Shown: positions 1 to 13,149, numbered from the stretch's first letter. The stretch is 64,000 nucleotides of DNA from Adineta steineri (GCA_905250115.1 CAJNOI010000009.1:444221-508220), one strand, 5' to 3'. Translations and numbers: made by a program. Notes: a model not told the origin generated them from the letters alone.

Positions 1-97
1 CTATTCATAATCTTTTAATGTATAATATAATTATGTTATTATATATTATTTGATGAAATGATTATTAAATATTCATTCTATGTTTTGTCTTTTTTAG

Positions 98-2270
98 CTT
101 GCTGTTGAAGTTATTACCAATATGCGCACAGTAAAACAGTTATTAATAGAAAATGAAGTTACACGCCAATATACGAATATGATGGATCAAGTATTAATGT
201 TAGTCTTATGAATATTATACATGTATATATATGTATTTGAAAAAATAAGCTATAACTAATTGTTTAAGTAAATTAACATCATACAAGAAATAAATCTAAG
301 TTATTCAAAGTGATTCGAGTTTTTCTATCGTTATATGTATTTAGATTGTAACTTGGAATCATTAGTTAGAAAATTAATTAGCTGCAATGAAGTATTCCTT
401 ATAGATAGATTCTCTACAGTGTATTTTGTCGTCGTTTTCTTAGTTACTTTGTAAGATTTTTCATTACTATGCAAGAAGTTCTTTATGAAAAATTAGTAAT
501 AGTTTGATTTAATAGTGCATGAAAGAAAAATTTGAAAAGAAAATGAAAAGTGATTGAGAACTTTAAATTCTATGAGAATTTATAACTATATTTTGAAAAA
601 TAGCTTTTTTGCATAGTAATGAAAAATCGTAAAAACGAACTAATTAAAATCTAAATACATGTAACGTGATAAACAAAATTCTGGGTGCTTTTAATAATCT
701 TGTATAGTTTTGTCAAAAATATGTTCTTCTATATTGATAATGGACTAATAGTATCGAATATAACTCTTTTTTTTACAGATATTATCGTCAATCTTCAATA
801 AATCATATTTTGTTTAGAATGTCTTGGAGACCTGAAGCACTGCTTGCAACAGTATTTGCATTGAGTTGGGCAATGAGTTCATTCACTTTGGGGCTTTTGT
901 ATTGGCGAGCTTTGATTCTTGTTGAAAAAAATGAAATAGACATGAGCGATGTTGTTATGTAACTAAAACAATAATTGTGATAATTTATAAATTAAATTTT
1001 GTTGTCTTTTTTATTTTTATAGGATATCTGCTTTTGGAATGTTCGCATTAGAAGTACTAAAAATTGTTGGAATGTTGTAAGATATATAATTTATGTTTTG
1101 TTTTTGTTTTTGATTTTATTATTTATCATTTTAGAGCAGAACGCATTGGTCAATCATTTACTGCTGCTCACGCATTTTTTAATCTATTTGATCGAATACC
1201 AACTATTGATAATGGATCGAATAAAGGCCAAGAATTAGTAAAAGAAAAATAACTATTGTCTTCCAATTCTATATTTTAATCTTGATTTATTTAGACTAAC
1301 TTTAATGGAGAAACAGACTTTAATCAAGTTAAATTTGTTTATCCAAGTCGTCCAACAGTTCTTGTTCTTAATAAACTTCAATTATCTATTAAATCAGGTC
1401 AACGTATAGCTCTTGTTGGTATGTTTGAATAAAATATTTTTTCCAGTTCATTAATCATATAATATAATCGATTTAGGTGCATCTGGATGTGGAAAATCAA
1501 CCATTGTTCAATTATTAGAACGATTTTATGATGTTACACATGGAGAATTGGTAAGTATCTGTTTTCTTTATATATTTCAAGTACTTATATAAACGATAAT
1601 AATATAAATAAGACTCTTGATGGTGTTGATATTAAAAAATTAAATATTCAATGGCTTCGTTCTCGTTTGGGTGTTGTTAGTCAAGAACCAGTTTTATTTG
1701 ATTTAACAATGGCTGAAAATATAACATATGGATTAGAAAATATACCAATGGATGAGATTATTCTTGCTGCAACTAAAGCTAATATTCATGAATTTATTCA
1801 ACAATTACCTCAAGTTAGATTAATATTAAATTATATTGATTTTATTTAATATATATTGTTGTAGGGTTATGAAACAAAAGTTGGAGTAAAAGGTAGTTTT
1901 TTATCAGGTGGTGAAAAACAACGTATTGCTATTGCTCGAGTTCTTATTCGTCGACCTAAAATATTATTATTAGATGAAGCCACAAGTGCTATGGATCCAT
2001 ATAATGAACAAGTTAGTCTATTTTCTTTTATAGTTACAACTTAACATTTTTAATTTACAGATAATACAAGAAACTCTTGATCAAGCTCAAACAGAAGATT
2101 CTAGTCGAACATCAATTATTATTGCACATCGTCTTTCAACAATACGTTCATGTGATTTAATACATGTACTTGAAATGGGTCTTATAGTCGAAAGTGGTAC
2201 TCATACAGAACTAATACAAAAAGGTGGAATTTATTATAAAATGTTAAATGCTCAAAACAACGTACAATAA
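98..2270 (+). CDS. ABC transporter, subfamily B type (3' part only)
   Basis: This is the C-terminal part of an ABC exporter of the P-glycoprotein/ABCB type, which pumps lipophilic compounds across a membrane using ATP. Exons that keep the frame are 98-198, 779-958, 1023-1076, 1135-1237, 1295-1418, 1477-1550, 1613-1813, 1865-2011 and 2061-2270. The first four encode the end of a transmembrane domain; the rest encode a full nucleotide-binding domain. Visible motifs are Walker [10 protein letters not shown] (across the 1418/1477 junction), Q-loop VVSQEPVLF, signature LSGGEKQ, Walker [13 protein letters not shown] and the switch histidine in IIAHRLSTI, so the NBD looks active. The signature has Glu where LSGGQ has Gln. 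The first intron (199-778) is about ten times longer than the others. The gene begins upstream of the window, so full or half transporter cannot be decided; an AATAAA-like site follows near 2299. Confidence 0.93.
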
Positions 2271-2582
2271 TTATTATTTAACTATTTCATTAACAAACAA
2301 ATAAATAATTTTACATCTATGACCATACAAGTGTTTTACTAATTCTATTTTTTTCTAATATATATAAAACTAGCTTTGAATTCAATTATATATAACTTCA
2401 TAGAGAACTTCGATCATCAAATTTTGATATCAACGCAGTATTTTAATGAAGTAAACAATAGAAGAAAAGTTATAAAAGTATTAAGATAACATTTTATTTG
2501 ATACTATAAGTTCACAATATCCATTGTTTAAATATGATATTTTAAAAAAAAACCCAAAATTAAATCTAAATAATTAATTAGG
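2271..2582. other. Intergenic, nothing recognised
   Basis: AT-rich 3' flank of the ABC transporter up to the assembly gap. It contains a likely polyadenylation signal near 2299 and no coding signal that I can support. Confidence 0.5.
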
Positions 2583-2682
2583 NNNNNNNNNNNNNNNNNN
2601 NNNNNNNNNNNNNNNNNNNNNNNNNNNNNNNNNNNNNNNNNNNNNNNNNNNNNNNNNNNNNNNNNNNNNNNNNNNNNNNNNN
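2583..2682. other. Assembly gap (100 N)
   Basis: A run of exactly 100 N, the usual placeholder for a gap of unknown size. It hides the 5' end and most of the first unit of the following gene, because the reading frame is open right up to its right edge. Confidence 0.99.
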
Positions 2683-5600
2683 GGCCTATAATGTTGACAT
2701 ATCTTTTAGATTTCGTATTTATGAAAAGCATACAAGATATGTCGACAAATATCTATATTCGGATACGTCACACACTACAACCTGTAACTTAAAAAATAAA
2801 GTCACTCCAGCCGGTTTCTACTCAGATCCATTAGATCACATTGCACGTTATCATGACAATTGGCCTATGGAACCTGTTTTTTTCAGGCCGATTGCCGTAT
2901 CAACAGTAGATGGATTCTTTGGTGGATGTACTGCTCTTGATGCTGTTCTTGCCAGCACATTTGATTGTTTGTACGACATTAAATGTCTTGAAACTTTTAC
3001 TGATTACTTTCCAAATGTCACTCGAGTATGTATAATTTACATTCTTTCTACTATATAAAACCTTTTTTTCATATAGATGAACTTAAATTGGACTAATTCT
3101 GTTTTAACTTCAAGTCGAAAAACTATTTCATTGAATCAACTACTTGAAGAACTCTTAATTGAAAATCCATCAATACATATTAATTATCCAAAATATTTTA
3201 ACGAATGTGCTCCTTCGGACTGTCAATATACCACAACTAGTCAAACCAAGTTTTTAGATGTAATTACTCTGTTACTGAGTCTTTATGGTGGTCTTACTAT
3301 TATACTTCGTTTAATTGCGCCTTTGTTAATTAGTCTGTTATTAAAATGCAAGAGTTGCCCAGAAAACACTGATTTCAAACTTGGTATCTTTTTATTTTAA
3401 CACAAAATTTTACTATAAATAAAATTTATACTTTGCTTTCTAGTGCATTCGATTCGTAAATTGAGCAAATGGGTACGGCAGTTAAACTTATTCAAAACAG
3501 CTAATGATCGGACAATAGAAACAATTCGACAACAACGCATTACTACGCGTGTTTATTTGATTTTTCTCACAAGTATAATTTTTTTCCTCACCAGAAATAA
3601 TTCATTCAGTCGGTTCACTAGTAATAAGAGAAAAGAATTGATTCGTGATGAAATTTACATTCATACACATTCTCACACCTGTTAATCACAATGATGGTTC
3701 GTATGATTAGAGAATAGTTATACTGATTCATTACATTGAGATATATCAATAAAGAAAATGCAGATAACAGATTTACTCAAAACTCATAACTTCTATTTCA
3801 TTCAGAGAATCGAAAAATTAAACAATAATTATGAAAATCATGTATGCTTCTATCGGTACTTTCTGAGTAAAGTGGCTGTTTTATACGTTCCAAAGCGCAC
3901 ATTTTAACGCGTAAAAACGGCTTTTTTTATCAATTATGTCTGACTGGATTATATAGCAGTGAAAAGGAGAAAATCTTGTGCGCGATAACAGAGAACAATA
4001 TCAATAACAGCTATAAATACTACATTTCCAACAAAGTTTTAGACGGTTTTTTATATTGATATTACTTTCAATTACGGATTGAAAGAAAGGCGGGAACGAT
4101 GAGATTGTTATGTCAACCCTTTTTCCTTAAAATACCTGTTCTCAACTTTTCCTAGTAGAAAGAAGTCAAAAATCCATTTTATACTGCCCACACTAACCAT
4201 CAAAAAGTCATTTGTACAATTATCAGTCAAAATATTGTAAAAAACTCCTTTTGTTTCTATTCTCAAAAGTGTTCACCTCAGTGCATAAATGCGTTCGAAT
4301 GATCTAGAAAACGATTAAAGATTCTTTAGTCTTTGTATTGAATATGGTATGTCTGTACTGATAGAAATTTCTTATTCATTTTATCATTTTAGTTTCCATC
4401 GTGAGTCTTGCTTTTAACGCTTCATTCAATACTCACACTATTACAACAACTGAGCGAAGTCTATCTTTTAATAAATCTAAGCAGTTGCAGTCTGAATATC
4501 CGAATACAATTAAATGTCCATGTTCAATTAGTACAAATCGTTATAAAACATTTGTTTCATTCAATCATGACCTTCATCAAGTGTGTAAGAGTGGTTTTAT
4601 CAGCGAATTATGGATTGCTATGTCCATACCCCTTGAAATCCACCTTTGGGAATCTTATGGTTGGTTCTATTCTGCTGCTGAGCGCTTTGAATTGTTGTCG
4701 AGTCTTTGTCAACTGGCAAACAAAACAATAGACGATGCTGTTCAACGTTTAGCTGCAAGACCCTTTATTACTCCAAATCTTCTCAACGAAGCTGATTTTA
4801 ATTTTCAATTAAACACAACATTCGTTCAGTTTAAGGAACCGGTAATTATCCAGTTTGGTCTTCTTGTTGATACAAAGCATTTGTTCATCCGAGTTGATCA
4901 GCCATATACGAAATCTTCAAATGCGAAAATTATACACAACGTTACGATACATAATAATGGTACCAGGGAACCGGCTCAGGTATGTGCTAACTCAATAGGT
5001 AAAATCCTATCTTCTCTATTTGCGATTGACTTTGATGAATAGTTTATCAGCTATACAAAAACCTTCGAATATGTCCTACCTATAAATTTTTTAACGATGT
5101 TTGTTTTGCAGAAATACGTTTGTACATTTCAATAATCATACAATATCTAATTTTGTCGAATTATTGATCATATTGATTCTCAAGAATATCCGTCTTTTTC
5201 TTTAAAGTGACATCTAGCTAAACGAGACTATTGAATTTGTGAAATACTCACATCGGACTTAAATTAATATCTCTACACGGCTGTCTTTTTGAAAAATCTG
5301 ATCTTGAAGAGCCAAAATAATTTTGTCTTTTCTAACATCTTCGATTCTCGTTCAGAAGCTTGTCAGCGCAGCCTTATCGGGACTAAAATATAGAACTCAT
5401 ATATTCTGTGTATGTAAACCATATGTGACGTGGAAACATCTATTAGCCTGGTTTTCGTCTCTATTTCCTCGTTCTAGAGAATTTTGCTCATTGATTTTTG
5501 ATTCTGAGTTAACGGCTGACCATTCTAACTACCAGAAAAACCAACATCCGCATTGTGACGAATTATGAGAATGACTATCAATACCTTTCAGCATCGTGGT

Positions 5601-8600
5601 GCCTTGTGTCGCCTGTACATGAAATAAGAATTTCGCCATACGAACGTCGGCAGTAGGGGATGGTGCTGGTAACGTGAGCGCTGTGTCTAAAGTGACGTAA
5701 TATCCTGCTGACACTAGCTAGAAGCCCACGACACGATTCTTACTATCCGATTGCATTCTCACAATCGCACCTTTTCTTTATCATACACCACTTATATAGA
5801 TGTAGTGACGCATGAAAGGATAAAAAGAGACAGAGACGGTTAGCGCTCGGCGAACGAGTCAAGCGAGTGACGTATAATGGTCAATGGCTGTCGCACGTCT
5901 CATCGACAACAAAAACGATTTCCTCTCTCCATTCTGAAAATCCTTGTCTTAGAATTCATACTCACTATTTTTTCTTCGAAAAATACATGTGAGTTTCACA
6001 AAAAATGAGCTGTATCATGATAAGATACACATTCGACAGATAGATCTTGGAACATCTATTATCGTAAACTCAAGAATTTAAAATGACGTCTTCTGTATTT
6101 TCACGAAACCCATTAGAAAAAACTGATATTTTTGGTTAAAACATTTCACAAAGTGTTTGCTTAGATGGTCACGCCAAGAACTAGACATATTTTCTAATTT
6201 GAATCTAATAAAAATAACTAGATTCTGGAAGAAGGATGGAGACTATAAGCGACCATATCCCTTCTCATTTTTCGTTATTACAGTAGATTGTGTTGACGAT
6301 AGGAAAAAATGCCTCATAATAACGTTTATTCTTGTAAAGATTCGCTAGGAATAGTAAGCAACGAAATTTTTTGCAAAGCACAAAGTAATAGTAGTATTGA
6401 GCTTGATACAAGCAAAGTTTTACTTCTCTTCTTCCACCCACAATCTGTGATATATACTTCCATAGCGATCAATCACAGACCATCACAGATATGATATAAA
6501 TCTTGACACGACTACTCGCAATCTGCTCAAATTTTAAACTTTTTATGAGATACTCATCTATGAACAGCATTTCCCTTTGAGCGCTTCATTCTATGCTATA
6601 GCAAATGTTCGATGTGTACCCTAATAACACCAGTTATTTTCATTCTTTCATTGTTGACCTCATAACAGAACCAGACAAACTTCTAAATATCTCTTTTTCA
6701 ACTGGGGTCTATGTGGATCCCATATGGTTGTGCCAAGGTTAATTGATATCAGGTAACGTTTTAGTAGCTACTTTTTATTTTACATTTAGACCCTACAAGG
6801 TTTGCTCTAACAGATCTTTTTGTCTAGATAGCATTTCGTTTTACTGAGCTACCCAAGTGGAATTTATCACGCACTGACTGCTTTTGTGCTACTGATTTTA
6901 ATTGTCAAAGTTCTATGGTTCTTTGCGAATTAGTCGCAATAGGGTGTGATGGTGAAATTGATCGAGTGCCAGGTGCAATTCAAGGTTGTTTTGTAATCGA
7001 TTCACTTCTTCTCTCAACACTCGAATGTTTCTATTCGAATTCCACCTGTCTGCCAGAGCTACTTTCTAATTTAAACAGAACATGGACTATCAGACCGAAA
7101 ATATCAAAAATACCATGGGTCAAACTTAGTCCTCTCGTTTACAATTCAACGACAAGTCGTTTCCCACCAGATACTCCACTTTCAAAGATAGTGAAAGAAA
7201 TGATGTTAGAAAAATGGGATCAAATACCTTCATTTGAAAATTATTATAATGCATGTACACCGAAGTCCTGCACATATTCGTATGACAAAAATACGCAAAG
7301 TTTCACTGAAGTCATAATAACACTGATGTCTATGATCAGCAGTCTCATCGTTGCATTACGTTTCATTACAAACCAACTTGTCAAATTAGTCTTTCGCTTG
7401 CTAAAACCAAAAGTTCAAAGACAACAAAACGGTAATTATTAATTCAGTATTTTATAGAACTATTCACCGAAGGTTTTTGTACAAAATAAACTTGTTATTT
7501 ATTCTTTTAGTAAAGATAAAAAGTAGCATAATAACTTGTCTTTCAACTATTTCGCATTGAGGATGTCGTCTTCATACATCTTTTAAACTCATTAATCTCT
7601 GAACAGATCCTTAATTATAAATCCGAATAAGAGAATGGGCATAATCTAGAATAAGAACAGGATTGCCCACACCCATCTGTATTTTGTCATTTTCACTAGG
7701 ACAAGATTAGTTTTCTTATGCATGCTAACTAGTAAATCGTTTAAATTGAAACTTTATAGTTAAATAAGATATAATATTTCTTTTTCTTCATATAGATCGT
7801 CCAAAGCTATGCAAACGAATAAAAAGCACATTAAAAAAACTACCATCTCTTTTGAGTGGAATTTTAAAGAATCTAAACCTATTTCCGCTGCACGCTTTTG
7901 GAAGTAATGTTGATCGAATGAGAGCCAAATATCTTGGTCAATTGGCTACTCGTCTTTACATCGTTCTTCTTGTCATTGGTCTTATTATTCTCACTCTTTA
8001 TTCTGTCGTTAAACCACGACTTCTGTCGAAGTCTTTTGCGAAACCATCACTCGATGTTTACAACTCTCTCGTGCGCGATCATCACGATACACTCCGATGT
8101 CCTTGTTCAAATATTTCATCAGTATATGATCGGTATGTTCAAATCGAACCAAAATTTCATCAGGTAAACATTAATTGATCATTCTAAGCTCTTTAGAATA
8201 CGAATCTAATATAAACTTAATGAGATAAATAATACATCATATATAATTATTTACTCAAGTAGTTCTCCGAAGACTAATAAAGATCCTAGTTATAATCATT
8301 TCTTCTTTGTTTATTTATAGATCTGTTCGAGTCCGTTTGTGTCCGATGAGTGGCGGAAAAGTCTTACATCGAATCTTGTTCCAGATCTTTCTATTTATAC
8401 TCAAAGAGATTATCGTCGTTTCATTTCAGCCCATTTACAATTTCTGACTGGATTATGTCGTCTATCCAATCAATCAGTAAACGCTTCTGTTGGGCAATTT
8501 CTCTCGTCATTATTTGTCACTCCTGCACTATTATCAGAGACAGATTTTGATGCACAAGTCAATTCGCTTATCGAACAGAGTAAAGTGAATACTCCCAGAA

Positions 8601-11168
8601 TATTCACTCGTTTTATTCGTCTTATCCGAGACACAAATCATGGCAACGCAATCATATCAGCTTATGGTACAAATTTTGAATATATCGATCCTTTGTATTC
8701 TACAAAAAGGTATGCTGCGAACACGAAAGCAATAACTTATGACAATTGTTCATGTCATTTGAATGCCAACTGTACTATTCAAGCTGCTTTTGTTGATATA
8801 AATTCTACATCAGAAGTCATTCCAATCATAGGCTTAAAAATAGGTTGTACACCGACTGAATCATTTCTAGCATCGAGTCTTGCATGTTTTTACAATTTAT
8901 CTTGTATTAATCTCATTTATAATCAATTAAACTATAGCAATAATATTCCAAGTGTTGCTATGCCATTATCTACAGATAAAAGTCGATTTTCCAGTAATAC
9001 ACCTGTTATCGATCTTGTTAACAAAGTTTTTATTGAAAACTGGTCGACAGCAATCAATTACTCATCTTATTTTGATCAATGTTCATCTTCATCGTGTTCA
9101 TATACTTACATTGAACGAGTCAATTTATTATACACCGTGACTCTTATATCGGGTATTTATGGTGGTCTTAGTCTTATACTCAAGTGGCTTTGTCCAATGA
9201 TAATTCGCCTATGGTTTAAAACATATGAATGTCGAAAGAAGCGAACGAACCGTATCGAATCTATGTCTACTGATGAAATGGTGACCGATCAGGAAACTAA
9301 CACATCAGTGAGACATTCAAATGCTTCTAATATTACTGACAGTTTAACATTGGTCTCCACAGCTTCGTATGTTTTAGATTAAATTAAATTTAGTTATTAA
9401 CTATATTCATATCACTAGGACTAATACATCCTCAATATTACAACGTTTTCTCTGCTGTAAAGTTCTACCCTGTGTACTTATAACTATGGCTATTATTAGC
9501 CTATCTGTTTATCTAATTAACAAAGGAAAACATCACAGTAAGTTATCTTTTAATAATCTATTAAATATAGGTGAAGATAATGGATATGTAAGGCAACTAT
9601 TTAGAACAGTCATTACGTATCCTGAGTGTCATACTTAAATTATTCAATATTTTTTCTTAATATTGTCTTTAAATGTTCTTTTTTTCACTAGCTTTTTCAA
9701 GGAGCAATACAGTTCGTACGACAACGGCGGTAATTGATATGCTTGGCTTTTCAACTATTGACTCTACTGCAGCAGGTATGTATTTTTTTAATAATTGTAT
9801 CACTGTGCCTTTGGTAATGTATTGAACAAGTAAAGGTTAAATTGTTAGTTTTCCGTATATCACTGAGACACTTATAAATTAACGATTAATACCGATGAAA
9901 GTATATTATTATATGACAAGATAAGAAATATATGATGAATGTTTATTAACTACAACCTACATAGATATTTATTAAGGAACTCTTCTTGAACGACACTCGT
10001 AAAATCACTACTATTTACCGTTTTCTGACTTTAATGTTTTTGTTTTTCTAGAACCACCGTGTCCGATAGCATTTCATTCAATTATTTTATATCCAGGTCA
10101 CATTCATCTTTCATCAAGCCCGCTTGCTGTTGCTGATTTTAATAGCGATGGTCATCTAGATATCGCTATCATCAAACGTGGCGAACGAAATATAGACTTG
10201 CTATTCGGAAATGGGAACGGAAATTTTCAAGAACCAACAAAATCTTTGATCTTAAGTGATAATGAATTAACTTTAGTCGTAGTAGGTAATTTGAATAACG
10301 ATAGTTATCCGGATCTCGTTTTTGCTAATGGTGCAAATAATGATATTGGAGTTTTACTCGGGACTCGTGGTGGCACTTTTCTAGCACAAATGACGCATTT
10401 GATCGAAGCCGATGGTTTATTAAATTCTATTATTATAGGTGATTTCAATAATGATGACGCAACAGATTTAATTGTTACTACCACAATAGAAAACACAGTA
10501 ATATTGTTGTATGGTAATAACAACGGAGGTTTTCAAGCACAAAAGATTATTTCTAATAGAGACTGCACAAATAAGAATCTGGTTGTTGGTGATTTCAATA
10601 AAGATGGTCAACCAGATTTTATTAGTGTTGGAGCAATATTTGCGTTCTTCTTAGCAGTGGAAAAGAAACTTTTGGGCCAACTATAGTAATTCCAGTAGAA
10701 TTTCGATTTGAGCCAACATCTGCTATTATAGGAGATTTCAATCATGATGATCGATTAGATTTCGTTTTTACTGAACGCTCATATGATAATGTAATGCTTT
10801 TCCTTGGGAATGGTAGTGATGGAACATTCCATGAACTGAAGAAATTTATGACTGGAATTCGTGCTTTACCAAGATCCATAATTGCTTGTGATTTCAACAA
10901 TGACGGACACCAAGATTTTGCTGTTGCCCTTAGTGTAGCAAATGGCGTAGGACTAATGTTTGGGAATGGTGGCGGAGACTTTACAGTACCAATCGAATTT
11001 TTGACTGGGTCTTTTAGAAAACCCGCATTTATCGCTACAGGTGATTTTAATAGCGATGGTCGACTGGATATCGTTGTTACAAGCGAAACTAATCTGACTA
11101 TGGGTATTCTATTTAGTTCATGTGAATGCTGCGGATTTAAACCCTTAAATAAACGTACATTAGTTTAA
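2683..11168 (+). CDS. Three-unit Cys-rich membrane protein fused to a seven-blade FG-GAP propeller (5' incomplete, frameshifted)
   Basis: Exons consistent in phase: <2683-3025, 3077-3383, 3444-3572, 4393-4979, 6828-7431, 7796-8163, 8321-9366, 9419-9537, 9692-9775, 10052-11168. They encode three tandem units (A partial, to 3383; B, 3444-7431; C, 7796-about 9240). Each unit has TM1, a Cys-rich N-glycosylatable ectodomain (CPC, FHQxC, ECFY/ACFY, CxPxxC or CSSSSCSYT) and TM2 with a Gly-Gly motif. After unit C come a Ser/Thr linker, a seventh TM (exon 9419-9537) and seven DxNxD FG-GAP repeats about 50 residues apart. With the N-terminus inside, the propeller would be extracellular. Units join by phase-1 introns at 3384 and 7432. 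A one-base frameshift near 10627-10650 breaks the propeller. I do not recognise the unit family; a DEG/ENaC- or P2X-like channel fold is speculation. Introns 3573-4392 and 4980-6827 are unusually long. Confidence 0.75.
10052..11168 (+). other. FG-GAP/VCBS beta-propeller domain, seven repeats, with one frameshift
   Basis: Seven calcium-loop motifs of the DFNxDGxxD type start near 10133, 10285, 10436, 10584, 10729, 10886 and 11040, about 150 bases apart. Seven blades make a closed propeller of the integrin-alpha kind, normally an extracellular adhesion or ligand-binding module. Blades 1-4 read in one frame, which stops at 10684-10686; blades 5-7 read in the frame one base back, to the stop at 11166-11168. 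The fourth blade continues sensibly in the second frame from about 10640 (NICVLLSSGKETFG), so a single missing base lies around 10627-10650. It could be a sequencing error, one damaged allele, or the start of decay. Confidence 0.85.
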
Positions 11169-11898
11169 TAATAATTTTTTTTTGTCCTAACTGCTTACAA
11201 AATATGGAGAACGTATGTAAATAAAACAATCGTAAATATCTTTTTTTTCTATTTATTGAACAATAATTAAAAATATTTTGTTGTCGTTTTTCATGAAGAT
11301 TTTATTTGCTTTTTTTTGCGTGGTTATTATTTTATAAAATGATATTTAATTGTTTATATTTTTAAAAGATAATAAAAATTTAAACGTTGTTTTCATATCA
11401 TGCGAAGACTTTTATTATGCGAATTTTGCTAGGAATTAATCAAATAAAGAGATACTAAAAAATATTTTCTAATTAATTTTACTTGCACATTTGAAAAGAA
11501 ATCAGAAGCCTGTTATAGTAATAGTTTTGTCCTCATAATCGGTCAAAATTTAGAAACTTTAAAAAGCTATTATAAATGAAAAAAAACATAGGGATCAGAA
11601 TAAAGTTGTTTGAGAGATATTATATTTCTCAGAAAACATTGTTAATCTCGATCAACTGCGAAATAGTTACTTGAACATCTTGAAGGTCTGTGCGAATATC
11701 GGTATGGATGAGTAATGATCTGAATAGCTTTTGCATGCAATACACACTCACACCCACATCCTCAGAATAGTCCGAATTGAAATCTGTTACCAAATTTAAA
11801 TGTGAGTCTTGACGATTTTATTAAATAATTCTCATCGAACAGCCAGAAAACTATTTTTGAAAATCTCAATAAAATGATATGATGGAGAGAAAAATAAA
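11169..11898. other. Intergenic between convergent genes
   Basis: AT-rich sequence between the propeller gene and the Ly6-like gene. It holds one copy of the CACACCC-type motif (11742-11762). No ORF or structural RNA is recognised. Confidence 0.4.
11742..11762 (+). repeat. CACACCC-type dispersed motif, copy
   Basis: Reads ACACACTCACACCCACATC. Related copies lie at 12992-13012, 16061-16080 (reverse), 23711-23727 (reverse), 23751-23766 and 26407-26427, all outside coding sequence. Confidence 0.4.
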
Positions 11899-12663
11899 TC
11901 AGTTAAGAGAATCTAATACAGTTGGGCTCATCTTCACATTGCAACGATCACCGTGACAAAAATATGTTGGACGACCTTTATGCATTGATACTTGGTATGA
12001 TGGTCCGCAATCCGACATACAACATCTTGTTTCAATAACATCTATTAGAAACGAACTAATAGTCATACATATGAAGAAACCAAAAGGGTGTTTACATACT
12101 TGGATCTTCATCGTTTCGATACATCATGCAACTTGGACAATTGTAGGCAATGTTAATACATGTTTGATTAGGTATATGCGTACAATTGAAACACTCCGAC
12201 AGATAGTCGGTTGATTTCGCCATTACTGGTGTTGATTGCACTAAATTAATTATCATTATTATTCATGGTTCTCAGTGCAAGTAGAAGATCTGAGAGATTC
12301 ATCGATCGATTCTTCAAATTGTTTGTGTTCTACAATTTCATTTTTCTATACTTCTCGATGCTGTCTAACTAGTTACATAGAAAATGTAATGATTCATGAT
12401 GCGACAGATGATGACATGCGAATAACAACATTTGATAAATCAGAAATGTTGAGACAACTTAGTCATTATGCTTAATTTGATTCTTTTCTATGTCAAACTC
12501 ACAACAACGTTTAAATGATTTCTATCAATGAACAATAACAATTAGCGATTTTCTTTTTCCTGGAAAATCGCGTAGATTTTGAAGATCAGATCTTTTCTCC
12601 AGATACTGTACCTGATGCAATTTGAAAAAGGCACACGAATATGATTGATACTATCATATGCAT
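11899..12663 (-). CDS. Small secreted Ly6/uPAR-like protein
   Basis: Three exons on the minus strand, 12663-12612, 12240-12100 and 12041-11899, all with GT-AG ends and phase-1 joins, give 111 residues. Exon 1 encodes a hydrophobic signal peptide (MHMIVSIIFVCLFQIAS); the mature part starts near residue 20. It has ten cysteines: CFNC, QTC, NCPSC, RCCMSDC, FC and a terminal RCN in the context CHGDRCN, which resembles the CCxxDxCN end of Ly6/uPAR three-finger proteins. Such proteins are secreted or GPI-anchored receptor modulators. No clear GPI tail is visible, so a secreted form is more likely. The fold assignment rests on cysteine spacing only, and the exon 1 link (371-base intron) is inferred from frame and splice sites. 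It lies head-to-tail behind the SK channel gene. Confidence 0.5.
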
Positions 12664-12991
12664 CTTAGAATGAATAAAAGTTGAGCTTGTGACTTCGACG
12701 ATGTAAGTTGACGGTAAATAACAAATAAATTTGAAACATATATATATATGTAGGACACAATTTAATTTAAAATAAATATTAACAAGGGATTTTAGGTATT
12801 TTCTCTGTTTGCTCCTCTCTTTAATTGAGGCTTTGAAAAGAAAAACAAGATCTACAAAAATATAACCTACATATAAAGTATCCAATATCAGTTAGTGTTT
12901 TTAATCTTTAATTATCAAGTATATGCGATTTCGCCGACTGCAAACATTTAGAATGTGAATGTCATTGCAGATCTATTTTCTTCATCGATAT

Positions 12992-13012
12992 CCACACTTA
13001 CACCCTTCTCAC
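12992..13012 (+). repeat. CACACCC-type dispersed motif, copy
   Basis: Reads CCACACTTACACCCTTCTC, in the gap between the Ly6-like gene and the SK channel gene. Confidence 0.4.
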
Positions 13013-13149
13013 ATTTAATGCAAAATTAACTCCTCATATGACAGAGAAGGATGAAGATAGATAAAAGAATAATAAAACATTCTCAATCTCACATATTTAT
13101 TATACATATATGATGACTAAAATCGTAAGTGAACTATTCTGTTATTAGA

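Noticed and set aside
10305-10523. Minus-strand ORF in the propeller
   Set aside because: Antisense shadow of FG-GAP blades 2-3.
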